Source of the DNA: Candidatus Liberibacter solanacearum CLso-ZC1
GTDB lineage: Bacteria; Pseudomonadota; Alphaproteobacteria; Rhizobiales; Rhizobiaceae
DNA length: 64,000 bases
NCBI RefSeq assembly: GCF_000183665.1
Contig: NC_014774.1
Location: forward strand, 1,189,302 to 1,253,301
Direction of reading: 5' to 3'
The notes beneath the pieces were generated by a model. That model was not told where the DNA came from. It was given only the letters and a program-made list of their open reading frames with translations, and did not search any database. The position numbers and the translations under genes are program-made. This document shows, one piece after another, positions 9,289-19,793 of the stretch; the stretch's first letter is position 1; each line of letters begins with the position of its first letter.

Positions 9289-10143
9289 ATGGAAAACCTC
9301 ATTCATTATATTCTCTTTCCCTTAACATTCACCGCTATTCTTAATGGTTTCCTCATTTCGCTTCTAGTTGTGATCCCTATGTCAATTCTATCTTGTTTTA
9401 TTATTTTGAAAAACCAATCTTTTGTGGGAGAAGCTATTGCACACTCAGTTCTCCCTGGAATCGTTCTAGCTCATATAGCTGGAATATCATTAGGAATCGG
9501 AGCATTTATTGCAGCGATCGTTTGCACATTATGCTCAGGATATCTCAAAGAAAAAATAAATTTTAAAGAAGATATCCTTTTAAGCATAGTATTTTCTAGC
9601 ATGTTTGCTATCGGAATTATTTTAATGCTGAAGGTTCAGAGTGCGGTTCATTTTAACCATATATTATTAGGAGATATGTTAGGCATATCTAAATCGGATA
9701 TTATAGAAACTGCTTTTTTTTCTTTTCTTTCCCTATCTTTTCTAATTTTAAAGAAGAATGATCTCCTTTTAATAATATTTGATCCTATGCATGCTCGTTC
9801 TGTGCAAATTCCTATCAAATTATTGCACTATATGTTTTTAATTGTACTATCTCTTCTGATTGTCATCTCTTTAAAATCAATAGGTCTTATTCTTCCTCCA
9901 GCTGTATTAGTTCTTCCTGGAGCAACAGCTTTTCTTTTATCCAAACATCATACAACAATGATATTAATTGCGATTATGATTTCTATAGTATCGACAATTT
10001 TAGGAATATATATAAGTTTTTTCATAAATAGCGCAGCCGCACCTACAATCGTAATGCTAATGGCAATTTTCTTTGCAATTAGTTTTTTATATTCAGTAAT
10101 CAACAAGAGAAAAAAGACCCTTTTACTTCCTTCTCAAGAATAA
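9289..10143 (+). CDS. Metal ABC transporter permease, second of two
   Basis: This 284-residue ABC-3 permease is paralogous to the preceding gene and has the equivalent motif SIGLILPPAVLVLPGAT. Two different permeases in one operon are the rule for SitABCD/YfeABCD-type manganese-iron importers, whereas ZnuABC has one. The two proteins probably form a heterodimeric channel. The operon ends here; the next gene is convergent. Confidence 0.9.
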   Translation: MENLIHYILFPLTFTAILNGFLISLLVVIPMSILSCFIILKNQSFVGEAIAHSVLPGIVLAHIAGISLGIGAFIAAIVCTLCSGYLKEKINFKEDILLSIVFSSMFAIGIILMLKVQSAVHFNHILLGDMLGISKSDIIETAFFSFLSLSFLILKKNDLLLIIFDPMHARSVQIPIKLLHYMFLIVLSLLIVISLKSIGLILPPAVLVLPGATAFLLSKHHTTMILIAIMISIVSTILGIYISFFINSAAAPTIVMLMAIFFAISFLYSVINKRKKTLLLPSQE

Positions 10144-10400
10144 GTTGTAACCTGATTATAAAGAAAATAAAGCGTATATCTTTTCCTATTCTGTATCAAA
10201 TGTATTCGATCTAATGAAAGCGCTGTAAAGATATATGAAATTATTTTCTTCTATTGATCTACTCGAATAAAATCTATGTGAAATAGAAAAAGAATAGCGA
10301 GAAAATTCTCTTTTTAATTCCCAATATAAAGTTATTGCTCAATGAAAAAATACAATAATTTGTACATTCTCATCCTTGCACAAACATAACATCTATCGAT

Positions 10401-10982
10401 TTATCGGTAATCATCATCTTTTCTATCTAAATCAGAAGTATTTAAATTATTTTCAGATTTTTGATTATAATTTTTATCTAGATGCGCATCAGATATTTCT
10501 ATTGATTGAGATGAAGCTTTAGGAATAGAATTATCATCAGGATTTTCAGTTACAGTCATTTTGGGTACTGGTGTAGAATAGCGAGTAGAATTTTTATCAG
10601 AATCTTTAATAGGATTCTTACATTGTATTAACCAAACATCATATATAGAGTGGTCAATAGCATTCATTGCTGGGCTATCAGCAAACATCCAACCAGAAAA
10701 GATTGAACGCACTGTATGATCTGTGGAAATTTCAGAAATTGATACAAAAGAATCAACGCGTTGAATCTCCTTATCATCCCTCGAATAACAAACCATTGGC
10801 GTAATTTTTAACGATCCAAATTGGACACTACGATTGATATCAACATCAAATCTCAAAATACGACCCGTGATCTTATCCATACCAGCGAATTCAGCTATCT
10901 TATTTTCAAATCTAGCAGATTTTACAATCCCAGCAGTATTGAAAAAAAACAACACCGCTAAAAATAAAACTTTATGTTTCAA
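10401..10982 (-). CDS. DUF2155 domain-containing periplasmic protein
   Basis: A 193-residue protein with a signal peptide (about residues 1-22) and a DUF2155 domain. The domain is recognisable from FGSLKITPMVCYSRD, FSGWMFADSPAMNAIDH and YDVWLIQCKN. It ends in a Ser/Asp/Asn-rich tail of about 60 residues that is probably disordered. The function is unknown; in alphaproteobacteria the gene is often beside the NDUFA12-like gene, as here. Two cysteines (Cys in MVCY and IQCK) may form a disulfide. Confidence 0.85.
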   Translation of the reverse strand: MKHKVLFLAVLFFFNTAGIVKSARFENKIAEFAGMDKITGRILRFDVDINRSVQFGSLKITPMVCYSRDDKEIQRVDSFVSISEISTDHTVRSIFSGWMFADSPAMNAIDHSIYDVWLIQCKNPIKDSDKNSTRYSTPVPKMTVTENPDDNSIPKASSQSIEISDAHLDKNYNQKSENNLNTSDLDRKDDDYR

Positions 10983-11033
10983 GAATAAACCACCTTAAAA
11001 AAATTCGTTATCAAAAAATAAAATCTATTAAGA

Positions 11034-11441
11034 TCAGCAATCAGGAGACCAAGCACTATATTTACCAGTCAATTTATTTCCATTATCCGGATTATTTTTT
11101 TGTTGACCTGGAGAATAAGAATTTTCTGAACCCGTAGAATTCACGCGATGTGGTTTTTGCCAATTAAAAACAGTTCCCTCTCCTGGTTGAGGAGCATCTA
11201 TTCTACGATGATGAATCCAACCATGCCATATAGGAGGAATAGAAGAAGGATCTGTATAACCTTTATAAACAACCCAACGCCGCGAAAAACCGTAAGCATT
11301 TTTCCCACCTTCATAATATGTATTACCAAATTCATCTTGACCAACAACATGACCAAAACGCCAAGTAAAAAACCTAGTCCCTAATGTCTGACCATTCCAC
11401 CAAGTAAAAATTTGCAATAAAAAATTCTTCATATCCATCAC
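11034..11441 (-). CDS. NADH:ubiquinone oxidoreductase 17.2 kDa subunit-like (NDUFA12)
   Basis: This 135-residue protein matches the B17.2/NDUFA12 family, with GTRFFTWRFG, VGQDEFGNTYYE, RRWVVYKG and WHGWIHH. It is an accessory subunit found in alphaproteobacterial and mitochondrial complex I, on the matrix/cytoplasmic side. It lies 52 bp upstream of the DUF2155 gene on the same strand. The C-terminal 40 residues are low complexity, as in relatives. Confidence 0.9.
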   Translation of the reverse strand: MMDMKNFLLQIFTWWNGQTLGTRFFTWRFGHVVGQDEFGNTYYEGGKNAYGFSRRWVVYKGYTDPSSIPPIWHGWIHHRRIDAPQPGEGTVFNWQKPHRVNSTGSENSYSPGQQKNNPDNGNKLTGKYSAWSPDC

Positions 11442-11542
11442 TCTCTACCAGTTGCCATGCAAATTCAAAATAATATAAATTGTAAAGCCGTATCACATAA
11501 TCAAAGAAATCGAAAAAACGTCTTCTCACTATTATTTCAAAA

Positions 11543-12889
11543 TCATGAATCAATCATTGGAATTACCTTAGCCAAATCATCAACAATACGCCTAATCTTA
11601 GAAAAACTCTCTCCTTCTGCCATAATACGAATAAGAGGTTCTGTCCCCGAAGCTCGGACAACTAATCGATCCATTCCTCGCAATTCAGATTCTGCATCAG
11701 CAATAGCCTGTACTACTAATGGGTTATTTAAAATAAAACTATCTTTTACCTTAATACTGCGCAAAAATTGCGGATATTCTTCAAAACAATGACAAATTGT
11801 ACTAACAGGCTTATCATATTTCTTGATATAACTTAATACTTGTAAGGCTGCCACAAGACCGTCTCCTGTTGAGCCATAATCAGATAAAATAATATGACCA
11901 GATTGTTCGCCACCAACATTAAATCCATTATTTTTCATATATTCCATAACATAACGATCACCAACTTGAGTGCGTTTTAAGGATAAACCAATTTCTGAAA
12001 GAAATCTCTCAAGGCCAACATTGGACATAACCGTAGTAACAATACCATTCCCTTTTAACAAGGAATTACTCATCCATTCTCGCGCAATAAGAGCCATAAT
12101 TTGATCTCCATTGACTACTGCGCTTTTCTCATCAACAATTATAATACGATCACCATCCCCATCTAAGGCAATGCCGATATCAGCACGTACTTCATGCACT
12201 TTTTTCTGCAAAGATAATACATTCGTAGAACCACAATTGAGATTTATATTCATGCCATTGGGCTTGTCTCCAATAACAACGACATCTGCTCCCAATTCCC
12301 AAAATACAGCTGGAGCAACTTTATAAGATGCTCCATTGGCACAATCCACAACAATACGCAAACCTTGCAAAGTAACATCACGTGGTAGAGTACGCTTAAC
12401 ATGTTCAATATAACGATCATGAACACCGTCTATACGCTTTGCATTTCCAATACTATCATAACAAGATAGATACGGTGTTAAATCGCCTTCAAGAAGACTC
12501 TCAATATGATCTTCTATATCAGTAGATATTTTGTAACCATCCGAACCAAAGAGTTTGATCCCATTATCGTGATATTGATTATGGGAAGCAGAGATCATTA
12601 CACCAACATCAGCACGAAGAGATCTAGTAAGCATAGCAACAGCAGGAGAAGGAATGGGACCAAGAATAAAAGAATTCATCCCAGCAGAAGTAAAACCTGC
12701 TACCAATGCATTTTCAAGCATATAGCCAGATAAACGTGTATCTTTACCAATAACAACCCTACGATTCCTTTTCTTCCCCCCAAGTAAGTAGCCTACAACA
12801 ATACCAACACGCATCATAACATCAGGCGTGATGGGAAAAATATTAGACTTGCCACGAATTCCATCAGTACCGAAATATCGTTGCTTCAT
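11543..12889 (-). CDS. glmM: Phosphoglucosamine mutase
   Basis: A complete 448-residue phosphohexomutase. The phosphorylated serine is S102 in ISASHNQ, where the family more often has SASHNP. The magnesium loop DGDGDR is at 243-248, and the sugar-binding GGEQSGH and phosphate-binding RASGTEPLIR motifs are present. It converts glucosamine-6-phosphate to glucosamine-1-phosphate for UDP-GlcNAc. It lies downstream of ftsH, the order common to Rhizobiales. Confidence 0.96.
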   Translation of the reverse strand: MKQRYFGTDGIRGKSNIFPITPDVMMRVGIVVGYLLGGKKRNRRVVIGKDTRLSGYMLENALVAGFTSAGMNSFILGPIPSPAVAMLTRSLRADVGVMISASHNQYHDNGIKLFGSDGYKISTDIEDHIESLLEGDLTPYLSCYDSIGNAKRIDGVHDRYIEHVKRTLPRDVTLQGLRIVVDCANGASYKVAPAVFWELGADVVVIGDKPNGMNINLNCGSTNVLSLQKKVHEVRADIGIALDGDGDRIIIVDEKSAVVNGDQIMALIAREWMSNSLLKGNGIVTTVMSNVGLERFLSEIGLSLKRTQVGDRYVMEYMKNNGFNVGGEQSGHIILSDYGSTGDGLVAALQVLSYIKKYDKPVSTICHCFEEYPQFLRSIKVKDSFILNNPLVVQAIADAESELRGMDRLVVRASGTEPLIRIMAEGESFSKIRRIVDDLAKVIPMIDS

Positions 12890-13041
12890 ATATACTCCTT
12901 ACAAGGACTGATATTACAGAAAAACAAAATAGATCATAGGAACCATATACTCTAATCTTTTAAAATATGATTGATCATATAGAACTTCTGATTATATAGA
13001 GATATAATTCATATAACGGGATGATACAATTATCTGATATA

Positions 13042-15024
13042 CTAAATATTTGTAGATTCTTCTTTTGAATCATCGGATTTTTTTGTAGAATCAATAGAAT
13101 ATTCTTCTTCTTCTTTTTCAGAACCATGAATCTCTTCTTCTGAAATCCCTGCCTTCGGAACAGATGCGCATCGCATAGAATTATCATCATCTTCTAAAGA
13201 TCTATTTATCTTTTCCCCTTTAATTAAAGAGGCAATTTCTTTTCCTGATAGGGTTTCATATTCTAACAATCCCTCGGCAATCGCAACAAAATCGTTGTTC
13301 TTTTCTTCTATAATAGATCTTGCCTTTTGATATGCCTCATCTATAAGACGAAAAACCTCTTTGTCTATTTTATGCGCAGTATCCTCAGAAATACTTCTGG
13401 AACGAGATATAGGATGGCCAAGCGAAATATCTTGTTGACTCTCTCCATAAAAAACTCTTCCTAATAAATCAGAAAAACCAAATTGCGTGACCATAACACG
13501 TGCTAGTTTTGTTGCATATTCAAGATCCGACATAGCACCCGAAGTTACATTTTCCTTCCCGAAAATAATTTCCTCAGCAACGCGTCCGCCCATTAGGATA
13601 GCTAAACGAGATATCATCCATGTATAACTGCTGGAATGACGATCCGCTTCGGGCAACTGCATTACCATGCCCAACGCTCTCCCACGTGGAATTATAGTAG
13701 CTTTATGTAGAGGATCCGCTTGTGGAACATGACACGCAACCACAGCATGCCCAGCTTCATGATAGGCAGTAATTTTCTTTTCCGCTTCTGTCATTACGGT
13801 AGAACGACGTTCTGCTCCCATAAGAATCTTATCTTTTGCATCTTCGAATTCTTGCATTGTAACCAAACGCCTATTACGACGGGCTGCTACCAAGGCAGCT
13901 TCGTTAACTAAATTCCTCAAATCTGCACCAGAAAATCCAGGCGTTCCTCGAGCAATCGTTTTCAAAACAACATTGGGAGCCAATGGAACATTACGACTGT
14001 GTACTTTGAGGATACGTTCTCTACCAACAACATCAGGATTGGGAACCGTTATTTGGCGATCAAAACGGCCTGGGCGTAACAAAGCAGGATCCAAAACATC
14101 AGGGCGATTGGTTGCGGCTATAAGAATAACACCTTCACTAGATTCAAAACCATCCATTTCAACTAACAACTGATTTAGAGTTTGCTCACGCTCATCATTT
14201 CCCCCTCCTAAGCCTATACCACGATGACGACCAACAGCATCTATTTCATCAACAAAGATAATGCATGGAGAATTGTTCTTAGCTTGCTCAAACATGTCAC
14301 GAACACGAGAGGCACCAACCCCAACAAACAATTCAACAAAATCAGAGCCAGATATAGTAAAAAATGGAACGTTAGCTTCACCTGCTACAGCACGAGCTAA
14401 CAGTGTCTTACCTGTCCCTGGAGGACCTACAAGGAGAACTCCATGAGGAATACGCCCACCTAAACGTTTGAATTTTTGAGGATCACATAGAAAATCAACT
14501 ATTTCCTGCAAATCTTCTTTCGCTTCATCAACCCCAGCTACATCATCAAATGTTATACGAACGCCGTTTCCCGATAGTAGTTTAGCTTTGGACTTTCCAA
14601 AACCCATAGCACCACGAGCCCCACCTCCTTGTATTTGTCTCATGAAAAAAATCCATATAAAAACCACTACTATTAAAGGGAACCAACTACTAAGATAACT
14701 CATCATACTTGGAGAAGAATCATTAACTGGCTTTGAAAAAATCTCTACGTCTTTCGCTTGTAACTTATCCAACATCTTATCGGTTACCACCGGCACATAA
14801 GTTTGAAAAGAAGATTCACCCTTAACATAAGTTCCTGATATATACCGTCCAACAATAGAAACTTTACGAATACGTCCCGCATCTATATCCTTAATAAATT
14901 GAGAATAAGAGATATCTTGGACTCCATCTTTCCCTGAAAAGGGAGCCTGAAATATAGAAAAAGACGCTATCAAACATAGTGCTATTATAACCCATAAAGC
15001 AAAATTCCTAATGTTAGAATTCAT
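13042..15024 (-). CDS. ftsH: ATP-dependent zinc metalloprotease FtsH
   Basis: A 660-residue membrane AAA+ protease. Membrane segments lie at about 8-26 and 113-128 around a periplasmic domain. Walker A GPPGTGKT is at 200-207, Walker B FVDEID near 257-262, and the zinc site HEAGH at 422-426. It degrades unassembled membrane proteins and short-lived regulators. The acidic, Ser/Glu/Lys-rich C-terminus is variable in the family. It lies between tilS and glmM in the usual order. Confidence 0.97.
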   Translation of the reverse strand: MNSNIRNFALWVIIALCLIASFSIFQAPFSGKDGVQDISYSQFIKDIDAGRIRKVSIVGRYISGTYVKGESSFQTYVPVVTDKMLDKLQAKDVEIFSKPVNDSSPSMMSYLSSWFPLIVVVFIWIFFMRQIQGGGARGAMGFGKSKAKLLSGNGVRITFDDVAGVDEAKEDLQEIVDFLCDPQKFKRLGGRIPHGVLLVGPPGTGKTLLARAVAGEANVPFFTISGSDFVELFVGVGASRVRDMFEQAKNNSPCIIFVDEIDAVGRHRGIGLGGGNDEREQTLNQLLVEMDGFESSEGVILIAATNRPDVLDPALLRPGRFDRQITVPNPDVVGRERILKVHSRNVPLAPNVVLKTIARGTPGFSGADLRNLVNEAALVAARRNRRLVTMQEFEDAKDKILMGAERRSTVMTEAEKKITAYHEAGHAVVACHVPQADPLHKATIIPRGRALGMVMQLPEADRHSSSYTWMISRLAILMGGRVAEEIIFGKENVTSGAMSDLEYATKLARVMVTQFGFSDLLGRVFYGESQQDISLGHPISRSRSISEDTAHKIDKEVFRLIDEAYQKARSIIEEKNNDFVAIAEGLLEYETLSGKEIASLIKGEKINRSLEDDDNSMRCASVPKAGISEEEIHGSEKEEEEYSIDSTKKSDDSKEESTNI

Positions 15025-15073
15025 TTCAGTCCCCTCAGAATATCAAAATCCACTATCGACTCATAGCAAAGCA

Positions 15074-16420
15074 CTAATGATCCAAGCCGAATCTTGATGA
15101 TAATAACAATAATTCAATAAAATCAATGAAAATATTTTTTTTTTCATAGGAAAACGGCGATTGTGGAATAAATACTTTGTCAAAAGATATAGAAATCGCA
15201 TGAGCAACAGGCAAATCAAAAATTGTAATAAAACGAGAAAAAGGGGCTATCACAGGCTCTCCTCCTTCTTCAGAGGGCAAGCTTGAAAAAGCACGTTGCG
15301 CAACTATAGACGGCATACCAGAGGAAAAATCCATCTCCTTGTTGTATACTTTAGCGCCGATCCGAATAGATTCATTAGATGAATTTGTAAACCGATATCT
15401 TCCATCCCATACAGCAGTTTCTTTAAAGTGAAGCTTCACCGTAGGAAGATCTCGTACTGCACGCGTTATCCATAAAAAATTTACGCGCCGATCTATAACA
15501 ACCCGTCCAATACTGATACAGCCCTGCTTTTGATTTTTAAGATACGCAATAACTCTCTCCATAGAACGATATCCAGGAAAGGAAGTTTTTCCACCACAAA
15601 TCGCAATAGAAACCTTCAATAAATAGGATAAAAGAATTAAATCAATATTCAAGACATTCTCTGATAGAGCAATAACGGATTGACAATGAACTTTTAAATA
15701 TTGGGGAATTAATGTAGCGACATTATTATTGACTGCAATACGCAAATTACGAAATTTCTCTATCTTTCTATACATCTTATGAGGATCAATGTCCTGAATC
15801 AAGCGCCGTACACGAACACGTTCAAACCTATCATCAGCGTTGCTAGGATCTTCACACCAACCAATATTACGTTGCAATAAAAAAGAACGTATATCTTCTC
15901 GACGACAGCACAAAAATGGACGAGCAATCCATAACCTCATATCATACAGAACAGTTTCGGGAATACCAGAAAGCCCCATACCCTTTTCAGCATAATCACG
16001 CTGAGAACGCATATAAACTGTTTCCAACTGATCATCAAAAGTATGTGCTGTTACAACTAGCGTAGCACCAATTTTCATAGCATAATCAACAATCAATGCA
16101 TAACGCGCCTTTCGAGCAGCAGCCATCAATCCCGTTTTTGGCTTTTGATCTTTCCACACAACCACCGCATGAGGAATCCCTAATCGTGAGCAAATATCAA
16201 AGACATACTTCACCTCATCTTTTGCCTCATCTCTAATACCATGATCTACAGAGATAGCAGAAATTTTAATTGCTCTAAAAGAATTATCTGAAAGAATCGA
16301 ATGTAAAGCAATCAGAAGACCAATGGAATCCGATCCTCCGGAAACAGCTACGAGAATATGCGCAGGACACACAAGGCTACGCACAAAAGACTTTACACTT
16401 TCTACAGGAGATAAAAACAC
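15074..16420 (-). CDS. tilS: tRNA(Ile)-lysidine synthase
   Basis: This 448-residue PP-loop ATPase has SGGSDS at 27-32. It converts C34 of CAU-anticodon tRNA-Ile2 to lysidine so that it reads AUA; a CAU tRNA gene is present at 1107-1182. The start is a GTG at 16420, with no strong ribosome-binding sequence and no in-frame ATG nearby. The C-terminal TilS domain is recognisable but divergent. It lies in the conserved pal-tilS-ftsH order, without the cpoB gene usually between pal and tilS. Confidence 0.92.
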   Translation of the reverse strand: MFLSPVESVKSFVRSLVCPAHILVAVSGGSDSIGLLIALHSILSDNSFRAIKISAISVDHGIRDEAKDEVKYVFDICSRLGIPHAVVVWKDQKPKTGLMAAARKARYALIVDYAMKIGATLVVTAHTFDDQLETVYMRSQRDYAEKGMGLSGIPETVLYDMRLWIARPFLCCRREDIRSFLLQRNIGWCEDPSNADDRFERVRVRRLIQDIDPHKMYRKIEKFRNLRIAVNNNVATLIPQYLKVHCQSVIALSENVLNIDLILLSYLLKVSIAICGGKTSFPGYRSMERVIAYLKNQKQGCISIGRVVIDRRVNFLWITRAVRDLPTVKLHFKETAVWDGRYRFTNSSNESIRIGAKVYNKEMDFSSGMPSIVAQRAFSSLPSEEGGEPVIAPFSRFITIFDLPVAHAISISFDKVFIPQSPFSYEKKNIFIDFIELLLLSSRFGLDH

Positions 16421-16753
16421 TGATAATTCACTTTAAACTAGTTTTTACAATTAGTGGATGTTATAAAAACATCTTACTTTTGAGGATGAAAAACCACAAA
16501 AAATATACAAAATTCATTCCCAAAGAAAGAATTTCACATTTTTTTGATCATATTGATAATAATTTTATAATCCCATGAAAGCGTATGCCTCTTCCCTTAA
16601 TAAGCATAAACAAGAAGAAACTTTGAAACAACGACTTTCACACAATCAATCGCAATGCTTTTTCCTTTTAAAAACTTGTCGATTCACTAAAATTTGAACT
16701 CATCTCTCATTAATAACGCACATTATTGTTATTTTTCTAGACAATATTTTCAC
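16421..16753. other. Intergenic region where cpoB/ybgF would be expected
   Basis: In related Rhizobiales cpoB (ybgF) sits between pal and tilS. Here there are 333 AT-rich bases with stops in all leftward frames and no TPR-like segment I can recognise. The gene appears lost rather than merely shortened. Confidence 0.4.
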
Positions 16754-17212
16754 TTAATCCTGAGGAGTACATTTCTGCAATACAATGACTGTACGACGAT
16801 TTTTCGAATAGGCACTCTCATCATATCCAAGTACAGCAGGAATTTCTTTGCCATATGAAGTAATCTTCATGCGAGATGAGTTAATTCCTCTAGCTAAAAA
16901 ATAATCAAAAACTGTATGTGCGCGACGAAGCCCTAACACAAGACTACTATTACGAGTACCTTGCTCATCCGTATGACCTTCTATGATAAAATCACAACCA
17001 TTCTTCTCAAGCCAAGATCCTAAACTAGATAATACTTGAATATCTTCTGGGCGAATAGAATAGGAGTTAATATCAAAAAAAATACGATCACTAACCGACT
17101 GAGCAAATTGCTGTTGCATAGAAGCATCATACGATTCTGTATTATTATTGATACCAGAAGCATGCACCATTGTCGCCACTGATAAAATAAGAAAAAAAGC
17201 AATATATTTCAT
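16754..17212 (-). CDS. pal: Peptidoglycan-associated OmpA-like protein Pal, without lipobox cysteine
   Basis: A 152-residue protein with a signal peptide (about 1-18) and an OmpA-like peptidoglycan-binding domain. Typical features are FDINSYSIRPED, EGHTDEQGTRNSS, LRRAHTVFDYF and SYGKEIPA. Pal links the outer membrane to peptidoglycan and to TolB, encoded upstream. Pal normally has a lipobox cysteine anchoring it to the outer membrane; there is no cysteine in the first 80 residues, and MVHASG looks like a signal peptidase I site. It may therefore be a soluble periplasmic protein. Confidence 0.93.
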   Translation of the reverse strand: MKYIAFFLILSVATMVHASGINNNTESYDASMQQQFAQSVSDRIFFDINSYSIRPEDIQVLSSLGSWLEKNGCDFIIEGHTDEQGTRNSSLVLGLRRAHTVFDYFLARGINSSRMKITSYGKEIPAVLGYDESAYSKNRRTVIVLQKCTPQD

Positions 17213-17313
17213 AGAAAATCCTTTCGCATCATTGCTCCTGATTCTATCTCATAATTATATTTTTTGAAGAAGAATACATTTTGCAGAGCTGAAAAACATA
17301 CACCCAGCACAAC

Positions 17314-18621
17314 CTAATCCACGGGTGCTATCCAATGTGGATCCAAAGCATAAGCAGGAGTATTGATGAGCATTTCATTGCGACCATTTAAGTTGATCGA
17401 ATAAAGCTTTGATCCTATATCATCCATTTTCTTGCGAGCAAATATTAAAGAACGACCATTAGGAGACCATATAGGAGTTTGGAGGTTAAAATCCGTCACT
17501 AAGATACGCTCTTGTGACCCATCAACCCTCATGACACCAATTGCAAATTTGCCTTCAGAAAATTTGGTAAAAGCTATAATATTATCGTTAGGAGACCAAG
17601 AAGGATCAAAATAAAAGGCATCTTTATCTTGCGAAATACGTCGTTGATCAGATCCATCTGATTGCATAACATAAAGCTGTTGCTTTCCTTCCCTATCACT
17701 TTCAAAGACAATTTGAGAAGAATCCGGTGAATATGAAGGGGAAATATTGGCAAATAACGTATTTGTTAGACGCTTAAAAGCATACGAATGAACATCTACA
17801 TTATAAAGATCTATCGCCCCTTCTTTTTGCACGCCCATAATTACGCGATTGCCATCTAAGGAAAAACGAGGAGAAATGTTCATGCCACGGAAATTACCGA
17901 TTCGTTTAGGAGCTCTATCAATCCTAATATCCATTAAATAAACTTTTAGAATATCTTCATCATCATATGATGCATATGCTACTTTCTGTTGTTTAGGGTA
18001 AAATTGTGGTGTGAATAAAATTCGATCACTATTAGGTGTTAAATAACGCACATTAAAACCATCTTGATCCATGAGACATAAACGATTTTTTATTACACCA
18101 GAAACGATACTTTCAGAAACAAATAAGAGACGTGTATTAAAATAACTCTTTTCACCAGTAATATTCTGATATATCTCATCAGAAATGATGTGAGCAAGTC
18201 TCCTCCAATCTACGGGAGAAGCAAAAAATTTCTTCCCCAATATCTGTTTGCGATCTTTAATATCCCACAACCGAAACTCTACACGTAAACGATCTTTACC
18301 TTCTTTAATCACCCGACCCATTACAAGAACTTGAGCGCCTAAACTCTGCCAATCATGAAAACGGGGCGTAATATCTGGATTAGTGATTTTTTGTTTAAAA
18401 GAACCTTGGGGAATCTGAGTAAAAACGTCTGATTTCTGCAAATTTTTGGATATAACCTCTGAAAATTTACCTCCCAATTCATCTAAAGAAACAAAATCTG
18501 TCACAGCTATAGATACCGGAGAATAATCAGAATTATTGACATTAACCTTTACTAAAGCTTGCACTGGAACAGAAAAAAAACCACTAACCAATACCAATAA
18601 TAGAAAAATCTTTACATTCAT
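17314..18621 (-). CDS. tolB: Tol-Pal system translocation protein TolB
   Basis: A 435-residue periplasmic protein with a signal peptide (residues 1-22, cleaved near VQA), an N-terminal anticodon-binding-like domain, and a C-terminal six-bladed beta-propeller. The propeller repeats are visible as SPSYSPDSSQIVFESD, DPSWSPNDNIIAF and TPIWSPNGRSLIF. TolB bridges Pal and TolA during outer-membrane constriction. It lies between tolA and pal as expected. Confidence 0.95.
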   Translation of the reverse strand: MNVKIFLLLVLVSGFFSVPVQALVKVNVNNSDYSPVSIAVTDFVSLDELGGKFSEVISKNLQKSDVFTQIPQGSFKQKITNPDITPRFHDWQSLGAQVLVMGRVIKEGKDRLRVEFRLWDIKDRKQILGKKFFASPVDWRRLAHIISDEIYQNITGEKSYFNTRLLFVSESIVSGVIKNRLCLMDQDGFNVRYLTPNSDRILFTPQFYPKQQKVAYASYDDEDILKVYLMDIRIDRAPKRIGNFRGMNISPRFSLDGNRVIMGVQKEGAIDLYNVDVHSYAFKRLTNTLFANISPSYSPDSSQIVFESDREGKQQLYVMQSDGSDQRRISQDKDAFYFDPSWSPNDNIIAFTKFSEGKFAIGVMRVDGSQERILVTDFNLQTPIWSPNGRSLIFARKKMDDIGSKLYSINLNGRNEMLINTPAYALDPHWIAPVD

Positions 18622-18713
18622 ATTAGATTCCTTAAATTATAGAAAATATCGAAAAAAGACAAATTCCCATCCCTTTCTTGTAACAAAATACACCTATAGA
18701 AAAAAGTAAAATA

Positions 18714-19511
18714 TCACATTTTTGAGGGTATAAAATGAATGGTCATGTTCCGCCAATTTTTATATTTATCCGCTGGTAGACGAAATGGTTGCGATTTTAT
18801 AAATGCTTTTCGCGCACTTTTTACTAATGTGCGACGAGCCAATTCTGTCCCTCCGACTACTGTAATATCAGGATTGCCAATAACAAAACCATTTCTATTA
18901 AGAGAAAAATGCATTTTAACCTGTATTTTTTTAAACTTTTTTAAATCGGGAGGAATATTCCAATTCCCCATAATTCTTCTACGTACAATACCTATTTCAT
19001 TTTGAGAAAAGTTGCTCCGACTTTGCTTTGTGTCAATTTTTGGTACTGGTAACTTTGCAATATTTTTCTTTATTATAGAAGGCGTACTATGCTGACTATG
19101 TGCTTTATTTTTGATATGCTGTTTTTTGTCTAAGGGACGCAAAGATACATTGGGCGGTGACGATTCTTTTAATGCATGCTCGCCTTCACTATCGGAAAAT
19201 TTCTTTAATTCATCGGGAATAGTCTGTGTTTTTCCCTGATCAAAAGATTTACTATTATTTTGTTGATCCTCAAACCAATGAGCACCAGTTTTTTCACTCA
19301 TCTCTCTTGAGTGAAAAACTTCTTCTTTTTCATTATTTTTATCGCCACTATATTTATTAGAATGTAAATCGTCGTTGTGGATATTTTTTATAGACGATCC
19401 CTCAATCTTAGAAACTGGAACGAATAATTGAACGTTAAAGTTAAGATACAATAGCAACAAGAAAATAAAATGCAATATCAATGATATAGCAAGACCATTC
19501 TCCACTCGCAC
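18714..19511 (-). CDS. tolA: TolA-like cell-envelope energy-coupling protein
   Basis: A 265-residue protein with one N-terminal membrane segment (about 8-24), a long Lys/Ser/Glu/Asn-rich periplasmic region without the usual Ala-rich helix, and a C-terminal TolA/TonB-like domain from about residue 170. That domain has IMGNWNIPP, VKMHFSLNRNGFV and the final RPF-type region QPFRLP. The start is GTG at 19511, with a second GTG six bases downstream. The role is inferred from domain order and position between tolQ and tolB. Confidence 0.82.
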   Translation of the reverse strand: MRVENGLAISLILHFIFLLLLYLNFNVQLFVPVSKIEGSSIKNIHNDDLHSNKYSGDKNNEKEEVFHSREMSEKTGAHWFEDQQNNSKSFDQGKTQTIPDELKKFSDSEGEHALKESSPPNVSLRPLDKKQHIKNKAHSQHSTPSIIKKNIAKLPVPKIDTKQSRSNFSQNEIGIVRRRIMGNWNIPPDLKKFKKIQVKMHFSLNRNGFVIGNPDITVVGGTELARRTLVKSARKAFIKSQPFRLPADKYKNWRNMTIHFIPSKM

Positions 19512-19526
19512 AGCCTGACAATCCTT

Positions 19527-19793
19527 TTAATTTCGAACAACGAAATTAACTTTTCGATGCCCACTTTTCCCAATATTCAACAAAAAATCTATTGTTTTTC
19601 CCTATAATATTTTTTACAATCACCTTTACATTAAGATGCATTCTCTAGACTTAGAGTCCTATAAAAATTCTATTTTTTGCGATTTTCATTGAGAAAAATA
19701 TATTCTCCTTACGCACGAATCTCCTCATCCGCTTTTACATCTATCATAATAAGATGTCTATTGATATCAAGCCCTCAAATACATTCCAACATT
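19527..19793 (-). pseudogene. Possible decayed tolR remnant
   Basis: tolR is normally between tolQ and tolA and encodes about 150 residues. Here only 282 bp separate them and no frame of that length exists. A leftward frame ending at 19527 reads FLLNIGKSGHRKVNFVVRN, resembling the family's last strand (typically ...GFKRVALVTE). Another piece further upstream reads MIDVKADEEIRA. No membrane segment or D-containing helix of TolR is left. The assignment rests mostly on position. Confidence 0.3.
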
